NCBI RefSeq assembly: GCF_900111005.1
Contig: NZ_FOFV01000014.1
Location: 124,001-188,000, forward strand
Direction: 5' to 3'
Source: Lentzea albida
GTDB lineage: Bacteria; Actinomycetota; Actinomycetes; Mycobacteriales; Pseudonocardiaceae
Length of the DNA stretch: 64,000 bases
The position numbers and the translations under genes were made by a program. How positions within the stretch are numbered: the first letter of the stretch is position 1; each line of letters begins with the position of its first letter. This document shows, one piece after another, positions 48,467-56,960 of this stretch. The notes beneath the pieces are model-generated. The model was given only the letters and a program-made list of their open reading frames with translations, had not been told where the DNA came from and searched no databases.

Positions 48467-49643
48467 AGGCGACGTGGATCGGGTTGGTTCTCGGTCTTCG
48501 GCGCGGGTCCACGAACGCGGGTGGGTGGAACACCGGCAGGCCGGCCGCCATCCGCACCTGCCAGTCCGAGTGGTGGACCAGGTCGTGGTGGCGGCGGCAG
48601 AGCAGGACCAGGTTGTCGATGGTGGTTGCGCCGCCGTCGGACCAGAACCTGATGTGGTGGGCCTGGCAGTGCTTCGGCGGACGGGTGCAGCCGGGGAAGG
48701 CGCAGCCCTTGTCGCGGGCCACCAGCACTCGCCGGAGGCCTGCGTTGACGGACCTGGTCCTGCGGCCCACGTCGTGGACCTGTGACCGGCTGCCGAGCAG
48801 GGTGGGGATGATGCCCGAGTCGCAGGCGATCTTGCGGACCTGGTTCATCGGGAGGTGCTCGCCGTTGTCGAGGAGCGCGGTGCCGAGGCCTGCTCGCAGC
48901 TTGTCGTAGTCGACGGTGACCGTCAGCTGGACGCGCTCGCCGCCGTGGATCCTGGTGCCGGCGCCGCGCAGGGCCAGGTCGACGACCTCGCACAGCGCGT
49001 CGCCGTCCCGTTCGGGGGCGAGCCTCGCGTCGTTCGGTTCCGGCTTGGCCAGCGGGTCGATCAGCGCGTCGAGCTTCGCGCCCGTCTCGGTGTCGAGGTC
49101 GGCGGACAGCAGGTACCGGCCGTCCCTCCACTGGCGCCGCAGCGAGTTCTTGACCTGAGAGGGCTTCGGCTCCTTCGGCTCCGGACCGTCCTGGTCGAGC
49201 CGGTAGGCCAGCTCCTTGCAGAACGCCTTCGCCGACCGCGGTTCGTGCTCCAGCGCGTACCCGACGACGTGCTCCTCCGCCACGGCGGGAAGGCCCGCCA
49301 TCGCCTCGGCCAGCACCTCGACGTGGTCCTCGGACAGCTCGCCCTCGGCCATCGCGGCCGCGACACCGGGCAGCGCCGGGCCGATCGGAGAACCGGTGGG
49401 CGTCACCGAAGGGCACACCACCTGCGCCTGCTTGATCCTGCGGCGCGACACCCTCGGATCCCAGCGCAACGTGTGCTTGAAGACCTCGACGAGGTCCTTG
49501 TACCCCAACGCCTCCGCCGCGCCCTGCTGGTCGAGCGCGCCGATGATCTCCAGCACCTGGAACTGAAGCCGTTGCAGCGCACGGACCTTCCGCTTGAGCT
49601 CGTCGAGGAGCTCAAGCGGGGAGGAGAGTGCGAAGGTCGGCAT
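48465..49643 (-). CDS. DUF222 / HNH endonuclease domain protein (13E12 repeat family)
   Basis: 392 aa. An N-terminal helical DUF222 region (ALSSPLELLDELKRKVRALQ; GELSEDHVEVLAEAM) is followed by a C-terminal HNH nuclease: CAFPGCTRPPKHCQAHHI, then DNLVLLCRRHHDLVHH, with two Cys pairs for zinc and the HHI and H metal ligands. This multicopy family (REP13E12 in mycobacteria) is spread across actinomycetes and tied to mobile DNA, but no terminal repeats or integrase are visible here. ATG 49643 starts MPTFALSS; an upstream extension to 49760 lacks similarity. Confidence 0.88.
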   Translation of the reverse strand: MPTFALSSPLELLDELKRKVRALQRLQFQVLEIIGALDQQGAAEALGYKDLVEVFKHTLRWDPRVSRRRIKQAQVVCPSVTPTGSPIGPALPGVAAAMAEGELSEDHVEVLAEAMAGLPAVAEEHVVGYALEHEPRSAKAFCKELAYRLDQDGPEPKEPKPSQVKNSLRRQWRDGRYLLSADLDTETGAKLDALIDPLAKPEPNDARLAPERDGDALCEVVDLALRGAGTRIHGGERVQLTVTVDYDKLRAGLGTALLDNGEHLPMNQVRKIACDSGIIPTLLGSRSQVHDVGRRTRSVNAGLRRVLVARDKGCAFPGCTRPPKHCQAHHIRFWSDGGATTIDNLVLLCRRHHDLVHHSDWQVRMAAGLPVFHPPAFVDPRRRPRTNPIHVA

Positions 49644-49810
49644 GCATTGATCGTGGCATGAACAGGTGTTCGAATACCATCCCACGATGAGGTGAACGTG
49701 CAGGTCAGAGCCTATGGCGCCGTGCGCGCCACACGCACTCATAGGCCACCACGTTTTCACCCGAACGAGCCCGTGGCATGGACCGAATCCAATCCATAAC
49801 GTGACTGGGC

Positions 49811-50656
49811 ATGACCGCGACCATTTCCACCCCTTGCAGCCGAGAGCTCGGCGACGAGCTACGCCGAGTCCGGGAGTCGTCCACCCAGTTCCACGGCCGC
49901 GGGATGGCCATCCACCTGGGCTGGGATCCGAGCAAGGTGTCCGACATCGAACTCGGCAAGGTGCGGGCGAGCGACGTCGATGTGGTGCAGTACCTGGCGA
50001 CGTGCGGCAAGGACATCGACTTCATCGATGCGTTCCGCCGTCGCTACTACAACGCGTTCGACCTTTACTTCGCCCAGGCGTCGGACAACGTGGGCACGCT
50101 CGCGCTGACAGAGGCGATGGCGACGAGGATCTTTTCCTACGACGTGCTGATCGTGCACGGTCTGATGCAGACGGAAGAGTACGCGCGACAGCTGTTCATC
50201 GACTCCCACATCGAAGCGCCCGAGGACATCGCGAGGCTCGTCCAGGCGCGCATGGATCGGCAGACGATCCTTAGGCGGCCGAACCGGCCCGAATGCGTGT
50301 TCTTCGTGCACGAGCTCGCCTTGCGGATGCAGTTGGGTGATGCGCGCATTCGCGAAGACCAGTACCTGCGTCTTCTCTTCAACACCCACATCCTCAGGGT
50401 CGTGCCTGCCAGCAACTGTGCCTTCCGTTCTGCGGTCACGCTTTACGAGTTCGGCAAGGCGGCGCCGGTCGCTTACACCGAGTCCGACACGGCGCAGGTG
50501 TGGTCACAGGACACGGTGGCCGTCGCTCAGGCCAGGAGGCTCTTTCAGCGGCTGGATGCCGTCGCGCTGGATGCGGAACAATCGAAGCGCAAGCTGGCGG
50601 AGTACGTCAGCGGTCTTCGAGAGGATCCCCATGTCGGCGGAACGGGCCTGGCGTAA
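49811..50656 (+). CDS. XRE helix-turn-helix / DUF5753 regulator
   Basis: 281 aa. The N-terminal HTH is LGDELRRVRESSTQFHGRGM, then GWDPSKVSDIELGKVRAS; the C-terminal DUF5753 domain includes YDVLIVHGLMQTEEYARQLF, MDRQTILRRPNRPECVFFVHE and VVPASNCAF. This is the Scr1/WhiJ-like architecture abundant in streptomycetes and relatives. It is paired with a DUF397 gene that overlaps its end by 26 bp. Codon use is less GC-biased than neighbours, as is common for these fast-spreading modules. No Shine-Dalgarno is evident; translation may be leaderless. Confidence 0.9.
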   Translation: MTATISTPCSRELGDELRRVRESSTQFHGRGMAIHLGWDPSKVSDIELGKVRASDVDVVQYLATCGKDIDFIDAFRRRYYNAFDLYFAQASDNVGTLALTEAMATRIFSYDVLIVHGLMQTEEYARQLFIDSHIEAPEDIARLVQARMDRQTILRRPNRPECVFFVHELALRMQLGDARIREDQYLRLLFNTHILRVVPASNCAFRSAVTLYEFGKAAPVAYTESDTAQVWSQDTVAVAQARRLFQRLDAVALDAEQSKRKLAEYVSGLREDPHVGGTGLA

Positions 50657-50804
50657 GAGCAGCTACAGCAATGGTGGTACCGCGCAGAGCTGTGTGGAGG
50701 TGTCGCTGGCTCAGGACGCGCTCGTCCGCGACACGAAGAACGCGAGCGGCGACGTTCTCGCGTTCTCCACCCCTGCCTGGCGCGCCCTGCTCAAATCGCT
50801 CTGA
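50631..50804 (+). CDS. DUF397 domain protein
   Basis: 57 aa. AWRKSSYSNGGTAQSCVEVS followed by DALVRDTKNASGDVLAFSTPAWRALL is the complete DUF397 fold. These small proteins accompany XRE-DUF5753 regulators, as here, and are thought to modulate them in developmental or antibiotic control (the whiJ and bldB neighbourhood type). The ATG at 50631 lies within the regulator gene, preceded by GAGAGGATCCCC. Its end overlaps the convergent radical-SAM-like gene by 14 bp. Confidence 0.9.
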   Translation: MSAERAWRKSSYSNGGTAQSCVEVSLAQDALVRDTKNASGDVLAFSTPAWRALLKSL

Positions 50805-51336
50805 CCACCGAGGTGTTCGCGGTCTCCACGGTCACCCGCACGGTCTGAGGCGCCAGCGACTGCAGGTACTGCGCGTGGTCCGACCCGATCGTGTCGCTGA
50901 ACGCGATGAACGCCAGCCGGGGCATCTCGAACGCCGTGGTGGCGCAGAAGTCCTCCAGCCGGTCGAACCCGCGCCGGATCCCGGTCGCGTCGAGCCCGAA
51001 CACGGCGTGCGACGACAGCTTCGCCGCGCCGATGTCGAGCAGGTGCAACGCGTGCATGGCGTGCGTGAAAGCCATCGCGCACACCTCGATGCGCGAGCAC
51101 GACTCCAGCAGGGTGCGCACCATCGACGGGTGCAGCGACTTGCCGGACGTGCGCAGGACGACGTCGATGCCGGCCTCGCGGAAGAGTTCGACGATCTCGA
51201 ACAGGCCGGGCACTCCGAGCGGTTCACCGCCGCCCAGCGTGACGGTCTCCGGGCGCATCGAGATGAGCGCTTGGGCGACGTGCAGCATTCGGTCGTGGCT
51301 GAGTCGCGCGTGAGCGACGTCCCAGGTGATGTCCAT
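50791..51336 (-). CDS. Radical-SAM-like protein lacking the [4Fe-4S] cysteines, truncated
   Basis: 181 aa. ALISMRPETVTLGGGEPLGV, GLFEIVELFREAGIDVVLRT and RLEDFCATTAFEMPRLAFI are clear counterparts of a full-length actinomycete radical SAM family (about 380 residues) that normally begins WDVTYACPLRCTHCY. Here the text goes from WDVAHA straight to RLSHDRM, so the CxxxCxxC loop is gone, further segments are missing in the middle, and the C-terminal third (about 150 residues) is absent. The reading frame is intact. It cannot bind the catalytic cluster. It lies 73 bp downstream of the response regulator and may be a decaying gene or a non-catalytic adaptor. Family comparison is from memory. Confidence 0.7.
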   Translation of the reverse strand: MDITWDVAHARLSHDRMLHVAQALISMRPETVTLGGGEPLGVPGLFEIVELFREAGIDVVLRTSGKSLHPSMVRTLLESCSRIEVCAMAFTHAMHALHLLDIGAAKLSSHAVFGLDATGIRRGFDRLEDFCATTAFEMPRLAFIAFSDTIGSDHAQYLQSLAPQTVRVTVETANTSVVRAI

Positions 51337-51409
51337 GCGGGCCCCCTTCGGCGGATACGCCGATCCAATCGGGGGACCTGTCCCGCCCGCAGGTGACCGG
51401 TGTCCCGAT

Positions 51410-52054
51410 CTACGTGGGACTTCCGAGGCCCGCCTCCCGCGCCCGCACGATCGCCTGCGCGCGGTCGGCCACCTGCAACTTGGTGAAGATCGCGGACACC
51501 CGGTTGCGCACGGTCTTGCCCGACAGGCTCAGCCGGTGCGCGATCGACGGGTTGTCGAGCCCGGACGCCATCAGCTCCAGCACATCCCGCTCCCGGTCGG
51601 TGAGCTGCGGGAACAGCACCGCCTTGGACGACGAGATCGCGGTGAAGTAGCCCATCATCCGCTGCGCGATGGTGGCGCTGAAGATCGCCTCGCCGGCGCC
51701 GATGGCCTGCACGGCCCGCACGATCTCGTCGTCGTCGGTCGTCTTGACCAGGTAGCCGCGCGCGCCGGCCTTCATCGCCGCGAAGACGAGTTCGTCGTCC
51801 TCGTGCATCGTCAGCACGAGGACACCGACGGACGGCAGCACGTCCAGGATCTGCTTCGCCGCCTCGACGCCGCCGAGCACGGGCATGTGCAGGTCCATCA
51901 CGACGACGTCCGGCTCCAGCTCCAGGGCCACCCGGACGGCCTCCTGCCCGTCCGCGGCGTCGCCGACGACGTCGACACCGTCCTCGCCGTCCAGCAACGC
52001 CTTCAGGCCGCGCCGGAACACCGGGTGGTCGTCCGCGATCACAACGCGCGTCAC
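51410..52054 (-). CDS. NarL/LuxR-family response regulator
   Basis: 214 aa. The receiver has D8/D9, phospho-acceptor D54 in VVVMDLHMPVLGG and the Lys in YLVKTTD. The C-terminal LuxR HTH (LTDRERDVLELMASGLDNPS, HRLSLSGKTVRNRVSAIFTKL) binds DNA. GGAGGCCCA precedes the GTG start at 52054, which overlaps the kinase stop (GTGA). It is partner to the kinase at 52051-53925. The radical-SAM-like gene downstream may be under its control. Confidence 0.92.
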   Translation of the reverse strand: MTRVVIADDHPVFRRGLKALLDGEDGVDVVGDAADGQEAVRVALELEPDVVVMDLHMPVLGGVEAAKQILDVLPSVGVLVLTMHEDDELVFAAMKAGARGYLVKTTDDDEIVRAVQAIGAGEAIFSATIAQRMMGYFTAISSSKAVLFPQLTDRERDVLELMASGLDNPSIAHRLSLSGKTVRNRVSAIFTKLQVADRAQAIVRAREAGLGSPT

Positions 52055-53925
52055 TGGGCCTCCAACGGGATCCGTGCCACCACCTTGGTGCCGTGTGGTT
52101 CCGCGGGTCCCACTGTGCACGATCCACCCAGTTCGGCGCAGCGTTCTCGCATCGAATCCAGGCCCACACCCGGCTTGGAATCGGCCGCGACGCCACGTCC
52201 GTCGTCCACGACCTCCACCACCAGGTCGCCGTCGGCGCGCACGGTGATCACGCACGACGAGGCGCCCGAGTGGCGGGCGGTGTTGGTCAGCGCCTCGGCC
52301 ACGATCCGGTAGGCGGCGACCTCGACGGCCGCGGACAGGCCCTCGATCGGCTCGGCGTCGACCTCCACGCGCAGTTCGCCGTTGAACCGCGCGGCCTCGT
52401 CCCGCACGGCCAGCGCCAGGCCCTGGTCGAGGATCGGCGGCCGCAGCCCGTCCACCAGGCTGCGCACCTCCAGCGCGGTCGTGTCGACGTCGGCCAGCAC
52501 CGGGTCGAGCACGTCACCGAGAGACCGCCGCAACGCCTTGAGCTGCAACCGGATGCCGACCAACGCCGGTCCGACGCCGTCGTGCAGGTCGCGCCGCAAC
52601 CGCAGCCGTTCTTCTTCGCGCGCACGAACCAACCGCTCCCGCGCGAGCTGCAGATCGGCGGTCAGCTTGATCGACTGGGCGGCGGGGGCGGTCGACCGCG
52701 CGAGCTCGACGAGCAGGCTCAGCTCGCGGTCGCTCAGCCGTTCGTCGGGAGCGCGCGGCTCGACGACGAGGTCACCGACGGCAGATCCCCGGTACGTCAT
52801 GGGAAATCGCAGCTGCGGCCACCCACGACTACGGCCGTGCTCGGCCAGCACCGATCCACCGCGAATGGCCACGTACGGCAGTTTCAGCGACTCCGCGACG
52901 GTGGCGGCCACGGTCGGAAGCACGTCCTGCGACCGTTCGAGCTTCTCGCTCAACGTCGACAGGGCGGCATAAGGATCCGAGCGCTGACCATAGAGCCACA
53001 GATCGAGCCTGCGCTGCACCCACGTTCGAAGAGGCGCGAACGCCAGCCCGGCGGCCACGACCCCGATGACCTCGGCGTCCTGGGCGAACAACTCGCCGGC
53101 CCCGACCATCACGCCGAGGTAGAGCAACAGCAAGACCACGGTCAACGAGCCGTAGAGCAACGACCGGTGGATCAGCAGGCTGATGTCGTACAGGCCGTAA
53201 CGCACGATGGCGATGACAGCAGCAGCCGGAAACGCGAGCACACCGACGACCCACGCGACGTGCCCGTCCGTCGTCTCCACGACGGTCGCCACGCCCGCCA
53301 GCGTCAGCAACGCGAACGCCCACACGAGCAGCCGGCGTTCGTCCCCTTCAGCCCTCCGCCACCGCAGAGCCAAGGACACCACCGCCGCGATCACCGAGAC
53401 CCCGGCCGCCAGCACGGCGACCAGCGTGATCGTCTTCGCGAGCCCGCCCCCGCCCGACTGCCAGAACGAGGCGGGATCGCCCCAGGAAGCCCAGGCGATC
53501 CCCACGGTGCCGACGACAGCGCTGAACAGCGACGCGCCGATGGCGATCCACCAGCGGCCGCTGAGCGGCTTGCCGTTCGGGAACACGAGGGCCACCGCGG
53601 GCAGCAACGCGTACGTGGGCCACCAGACCCACGCCTCGACCCACCGGGCGGGGTGGTCGTCGGGCTGACCCGCGACCGCGACGGCGACGGCGCCGAACAG
53701 GCCCATGGCGAGCAGCAGCCACCCGACGGCCGACCTGCGGACGTGGCCGATCACCCGCACCCCGAGCAGGGTGCAGGCGAACGCGACCAGCCAGTTCCGC
53801 GGATGCGAGACGGCGCCGGTGACCGCTGTGTGCACGACGGCGAAGAGCACACAGGCGGCCACCAACGCACCAATGACGCGAGCGAGGAGGACCTCGCGTC
53901 GCGTCAGTCGCTGAGCCAGTGCCAC
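52051..53925 (-). CDS. Multi-span sensor histidine kinase (HisKA_3 type)
   Basis: 624 aa from a GTG at 53925; other starts are possible because no good Shine-Dalgarno is seen. Eight to nine membrane spans occupy residues 10-300, followed by a GAF-like region (LPTVAATVAESLKLPYVAI), the dimerisation domain with H448 in RRDLHDGVGPALVG, and the ATPase domain (VAEALTNTARHSGAS, DDGRG, GVGLDSMRERCAELGG). This layout is common in actinomycete kinases that sense membrane or lipid-soluble signals. It overlaps the response regulator start by 4 bp and the upstream 89-aa gene by 22 bp. Confidence 0.88.
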   Translation of the reverse strand: MALAQRLTRREVLLARVIGALVAACVLFAVVHTAVTGAVSHPRNWLVAFACTLLGVRVIGHVRRSAVGWLLLAMGLFGAVAVAVAGQPDDHPARWVEAWVWWPTYALLPAVALVFPNGKPLSGRWWIAIGASLFSAVVGTVGIAWASWGDPASFWQSGGGGLAKTITLVAVLAAGVSVIAAVVSLALRWRRAEGDERRLLVWAFALLTLAGVATVVETTDGHVAWVVGVLAFPAAAVIAIVRYGLYDISLLIHRSLLYGSLTVVLLLLYLGVMVGAGELFAQDAEVIGVVAAGLAFAPLRTWVQRRLDLWLYGQRSDPYAALSTLSEKLERSQDVLPTVAATVAESLKLPYVAIRGGSVLAEHGRSRGWPQLRFPMTYRGSAVGDLVVEPRAPDERLSDRELSLLVELARSTAPAAQSIKLTADLQLARERLVRAREEERLRLRRDLHDGVGPALVGIRLQLKALRRSLGDVLDPVLADVDTTALEVRSLVDGLRPPILDQGLALAVRDEAARFNGELRVEVDAEPIEGLSAAVEVAAYRIVAEALTNTARHSGASSCVITVRADGDLVVEVVDDGRGVAADSKPGVGLDSMRERCAELGGSCTVGPAEPHGTKVVARIPLEAQ

Positions 53926-54173
53926 AGGTTGTGGAACGGAGAACCGGCGTCCAAGGTGCTCAGACCTCCCGGCCAGCCCTGGAACGTCATGATCCGGTGA
54001 CGCAACTGCTCGACCGTCACCGGTTCGGCTGCCTTGTGGACGTGGTCGAAATCGACGTCCCCAGGCGGCGGGTTGACCGCGCGCGCCTGAAGCTCCGCGT
54101 ACCAGGCGAGGAGCTCTTCGTCGGACATGTGCGAAAAGTACGGCGGTACCACTTTCTGCCCGGACTTCGACAT
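53904..54173 (-). CDS. Hypothetical protein, 89 aa
   Basis: Soluble and mixed-charge; MSDEELLAWYAELQARAVNP and EPVTVEQLRHRIMTFQGWPG give it an amphipathic helical look. I do not recognise a family. Its end overlaps the presumed kinase start, so it is the first gene of the kinase-regulator operon and may be a cytoplasmic accessory of that system. There is no clear ribosome-binding site before the ATG at 54173, and a strong hairpin ends 13 bases upstream of it. Confidence 0.55.
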   Translation of the reverse strand: MSKSGQKVVPPYFSHMSDEELLAWYAELQARAVNPPPGDVDFDHVHKAAEPVTVEQLRHRIMTFQGWPGGLSTLDAGSPFHNLWHWLSD

Positions 54174-54185
54174 GTCTGGAAGGAG

Positions 54186-54221
54186 TCGTGGGCACTCGTC
54201 TGGATACACGAGTGCCCACGA
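54186..54221. terminator. Perfect 14-bp hairpin, terminator of the polyol uptake operon
   Basis: TCGTGGGCACTCGT (54186-54199) and ACGAGTGCCCACGA (54208-54221) form a perfect 14-bp stem with an 8-base loop. It lies 26 bases beyond the stop of the zinc dehydrogenase on the minus strand and just before the 89-aa gene, isolating the two operons. No T-run. Confidence 0.7.
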
Positions 54222-54246
54222 ACTTCGAGAACTTTCTGAGAACGAC

Positions 54247-55236
54247 CTACGGCAGGACCTGGATCTTGCGGCCCTTACCGGCCTTGAACTGGTCCAACGC
54301 CCCCGCGTAGTCGTCCAGCGGCACCCTGTCACTGATGAAGATCTCGGGGTCGAGTACTCCGGTCGCGAAGAGGTCCGCCGCCCGTTCGAACGAGTGCAGC
54401 ACCGCCATCGAGCCGGTGATGGTGATCTCCTGGTTGTAGATCTTGTACGGCTCGATGGTGACGCGGGCGGAGTAGTCCGAGACGCCGAACTGGAGGAACG
54501 TGCCACCCTTGGCGACCCGGTTGAGGCCGTCCTGGATGGCCTTCTCGTTGCCGGTGGCGTCGATGACGACGTCCCAGCCCTGCGGCCGGTCGAGCTCGTC
54601 CGGCGTCGCCGCCACGGCCGTGACGCCGAGCTGCTTCGCCGTCGCCAGCCGGTCCGGGTTGAGGTCCACGACCTCGATCGACGACGCGCCGGTCAGCTTG
54701 CCGAGCTGCAGCATCATCAGGCCCATCGTGCCCGAGCCGTAGATCAGCACCCGCGACGCCATCTGCGACCGCAGCACGTCGTAGCCGCGCACGGCGCACG
54801 ACAGCGGCTCGATCAGGGCCGCGTCCTCGGTCCGCACGTGGTCCGGCAGCTTCACGCAGTTCGCCACCGGCGCCTTCGCGAACTCCGCCGCGCCACCGGA
54901 CGTCGTGACGCCGATGGCCGCCCAGCGCTCGCACAGGTTGTTCTTGCCGGAACGGCACATGCGGCACTCGTAGCAGTAGAGCGACGGGTCGACGGCGACC
55001 CGGTCGCCCACGGCGACCTCGTTGACCTGCGAACCGATCTCGACCACCGTGCCGGCGAACTCGTGGCCCGGCACGACCGGCAGGGTGGGCGCGAACTCGC
55101 CCTGCAGGATGTGCAGGTCCGTGCCGCACAGGCCGCAGGCGGCGACCTGGACGACGACCTCGCGGGGACCGCACGTGGGATCGTCCACAGTGGTCACTTC
55201 GACGGACCCGACGCCGGTGATCACTGCTGCTTTCAC
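54247..55236 (-). CDS. Zinc-dependent polyol/alcohol dehydrogenase (MDR)
   Basis: 329 aa. CGLCGTDLHILQGEF holds the catalytic zinc Cys, VVPGHEFAGTVVEIG the His-Glu pair, and CYECRMCRSGKNNLC the four-Cys structural zinc lobe. The Rossmann motif is IYGSGTMGLMMLQLGKL. It resembles sorbitol/L-threonine/galactitol dehydrogenases and should oxidise the polyol imported by the adjacent ABC transporter using NAD+. The GTG start (GGGAG seven bases before it) overlaps the permease stop, making it the last gene of the operon. Confidence 0.9.
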   Translation of the reverse strand: MKAAVITGVGSVEVTTVDDPTCGPREVVVQVAACGLCGTDLHILQGEFAPTLPVVPGHEFAGTVVEIGSQVNEVAVGDRVAVDPSLYCYECRMCRSGKNNLCERWAAIGVTTSGGAAEFAKAPVANCVKLPDHVRTEDAALIEPLSCAVRGYDVLRSQMASRVLIYGSGTMGLMMLQLGKLTGASSIEVVDLNPDRLATAKQLGVTAVAATPDELDRPQGWDVVIDATGNEKAIQDGLNRVAKGGTFLQFGVSDYSARVTIEPYKIYNQEITITGSMAVLHSFERAADLFATGVLDPEIFISDRVPLDDYAGALDQFKAGKGRKIQVLP

Positions 55237-56033
55237 TTGACCGCTCCCAACGAAAGGCCCTGGACGAGCTTGTCCTGGGCGGCGAACCCGGCGATGAGCA
55301 CCGGCAGAGACACCACGACCGCGGCCGCGCACACCTTGGCCAGGAACAGGCCCTGGGAGGTGACGAACCCGGTGAGGTACACGGGGGCGGTGCCGGCGAC
55401 GACACCGGTGAGCACCCGTGCGAAGAGCAGTTCGTTCCAGCTGAAGATGAAGCAGATCAGCGCCGTCGCCGCGATGCCGGGCATCGCGATGGGCGCGACC
55501 ACCCTGCGCAGGATCGTGACCAGCCCGGCGCCGTCGATCGAGGCCGCCTCGAGGATCTCCTTGGGGACCTCGGACAGGAACGAGCGCATGAGCCACACCG
55601 CGATCGGCAGGTTCATCGAGCAGTACAACAGCGTGAGGAACGAGATGTTGTCGAGCATCCCGGAGAACTGCGCGATCAGGTAGATCGGCAGCAGCGCCGC
55701 GACGACCGGCATCATCTTGGTGGAGAGGAAGAAGAACAGGACGTCCGTCCACTTCTCCACCGGCTTGATCGACAACGCGTACGCGGCCGGGATCGCCAGC
55801 AGCAGCACGATGATCGTCGACCCGATCGAGGCGCTGAACGAGTTGATCAGCGGCGGCCACGCGCCGGAGTCGAAGAACTCCGCGTAGCCGTCGAACGTCA
55901 GTGGCGCCAGCACCGACGGCGGGTTCGTGGCCGCGTCCGTCTCGCTGTGCAGCGACGTCAGGAACATCCACGCCACCGGTGCGAAGAAGACGATGCCCGC
56001 GAACCAGGCGAGCACACCCCAAACGCGGCTCAT
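55233..56033 (-). CDS. Carbohydrate ABC transporter permease (MalG-type)
   Basis: 266 aa with six membrane spans. The EAA loop EILEAASIDGAGLVTILRRV, which contacts the ATPase, is near residue 175. PVAWMFLTSLHSETDA at the N-terminus and FSWNELLFARVLTG are typical of the sorbitol/mannitol permease group (SmoG/MtlG-like). It starts in the stop codon of the partner permease (ATGA) and overlaps the dehydrogenase start. Confidence 0.92.
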   Translation of the reverse strand: MSRVWGVLAWFAGIVFFAPVAWMFLTSLHSETDAATNPPSVLAPLTFDGYAEFFDSGAWPPLINSFSASIGSTIIVLLLAIPAAYALSIKPVEKWTDVLFFFLSTKMMPVVAALLPIYLIAQFSGMLDNISFLTLLYCSMNLPIAVWLMRSFLSEVPKEILEAASIDGAGLVTILRRVVAPIAMPGIAATALICFIFSWNELLFARVLTGVVAGTAPVYLTGFVTSQGLFLAKVCAAAVVVSLPVLIAGFAAQDKLVQGLSLGAVK

Positions 56034-56959
56034 CGCTTCTCCTCCTTGAACAGCGAGGACACCGTGCGCAACGCGAAGGTCGCGATGATGATCGACCCCG
56101 CCACCACGATGACACCGGCCGCGGAGGCCTCGCCGTACTCGTGGGCCTGGTAGAAGGTCTGGTAGATCATGTACGGCAGGTTCGCCGTGCCCAGACCACC
56201 GGACGTGATCGTGAAGACCGCGTCGAAGTTCTGCACGATGTAGATCGACCCGAGCAGTCCGCCGAGCTCCAGGTACTGGCGCAGGTGCGGGAACGTCAGA
56301 TAGCGGAAGATCTGGAACGACGACGCGCCGTCGATCGTCGCGGCCTCGACCGGTTCGATCGGCTTGGACTGCAGGCCCGCCAGCAGGATCAGCATCATGA
56401 ACGGCGTCCACTGCCACACCAGCGACAGCACCACGGCGCTCATCGGCATGTTCGAGATCCAGTCCGGCTGGGCGTCGAAGCCCAGCCAGTTCAGGATGCC
56501 GTTGAACAGGCCGTACTCCGGGTTGTAGAGCACGTGCTTCCAGATCAGCGCCGCCGCCACCGGGACGACGAGGAACGGCGCGATGAGCATGGTGCGCACG
56601 AATCCGCGGCCCGCGAACTTCTTGTCCAGCAACAGCGCGAGGCCGAGGCCGAGCACCAGGCTGATCAGGACCACCGACGCCGTCAGGACGATCGTGTTGA
56701 CGACGGAGGAGCGCAGGTCGGGGTCGGTGAAGACGTTGACGTAGTTGTCGAACCCGGCGAACCCGCGGTTGGTGGGGTCGAGGGAGTTCCACTTCATGAA
56801 CGAGATGACGAGCGTCGCCACGAACGGCAGCTGCGTCACGATGATGAGGAAGATCAGGGCGGGCAGCAGCGGCGCCCGCCGCGCCCACTTCGAGTACCCC
56901 TTGCGGGGGACGGGAGGCGGCCGGTCGACGACCGACCGCTCCCGCGTCATGACAGCCAT
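56030..56959 (-). CDS. Sugar ABC transporter permease (MalF-type)
   Basis: 309 aa, a cytoplasmic basic N-terminus then six spans. The EAA loop is EPVEAATIDGASSFQIFRYL. LLPALIFLIIVTQLPFVATL and the periplasmic-loop NRGFAGFDNYVNVF are usual for polyol/sugar permeases. It starts one base after the stop of the binding-protein gene, so the operon order is binding protein, MalF-type, MalG-type, dehydrogenase. The energising ATPase must be encoded elsewhere (an MsiK-like shared subunit). Confidence 0.92.
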   Translation of the reverse strand: MAVMTRERSVVDRPPPVPRKGYSKWARRAPLLPALIFLIIVTQLPFVATLVISFMKWNSLDPTNRGFAGFDNYVNVFTDPDLRSSVVNTIVLTASVVLISLVLGLGLALLLDKKFAGRGFVRTMLIAPFLVVPVAAALIWKHVLYNPEYGLFNGILNWLGFDAQPDWISNMPMSAVVLSLVWQWTPFMMLILLAGLQSKPIEPVEAATIDGASSFQIFRYLTFPHLRQYLELGGLLGSIYIVQNFDAVFTITSGGLGTANLPYMIYQTFYQAHEYGEASAAGVIVVAGSIIIATFALRTVSSLFKEEKR

Positions 56960-56960
56960 G

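Noticed and set aside
48465..49643. Complete insertion sequence or intein around the HNH gene
   Set aside because: No terminal inverted repeats, target duplication, transposase or intein splice motifs are visible.
50791..52054. RiPP (lanthipeptide or sactipeptide) biosynthetic cluster
   Set aside because: The radical-SAM-like gene lacks its cluster-binding cysteines, and no precursor peptide, cyclase or protease is adjacent.
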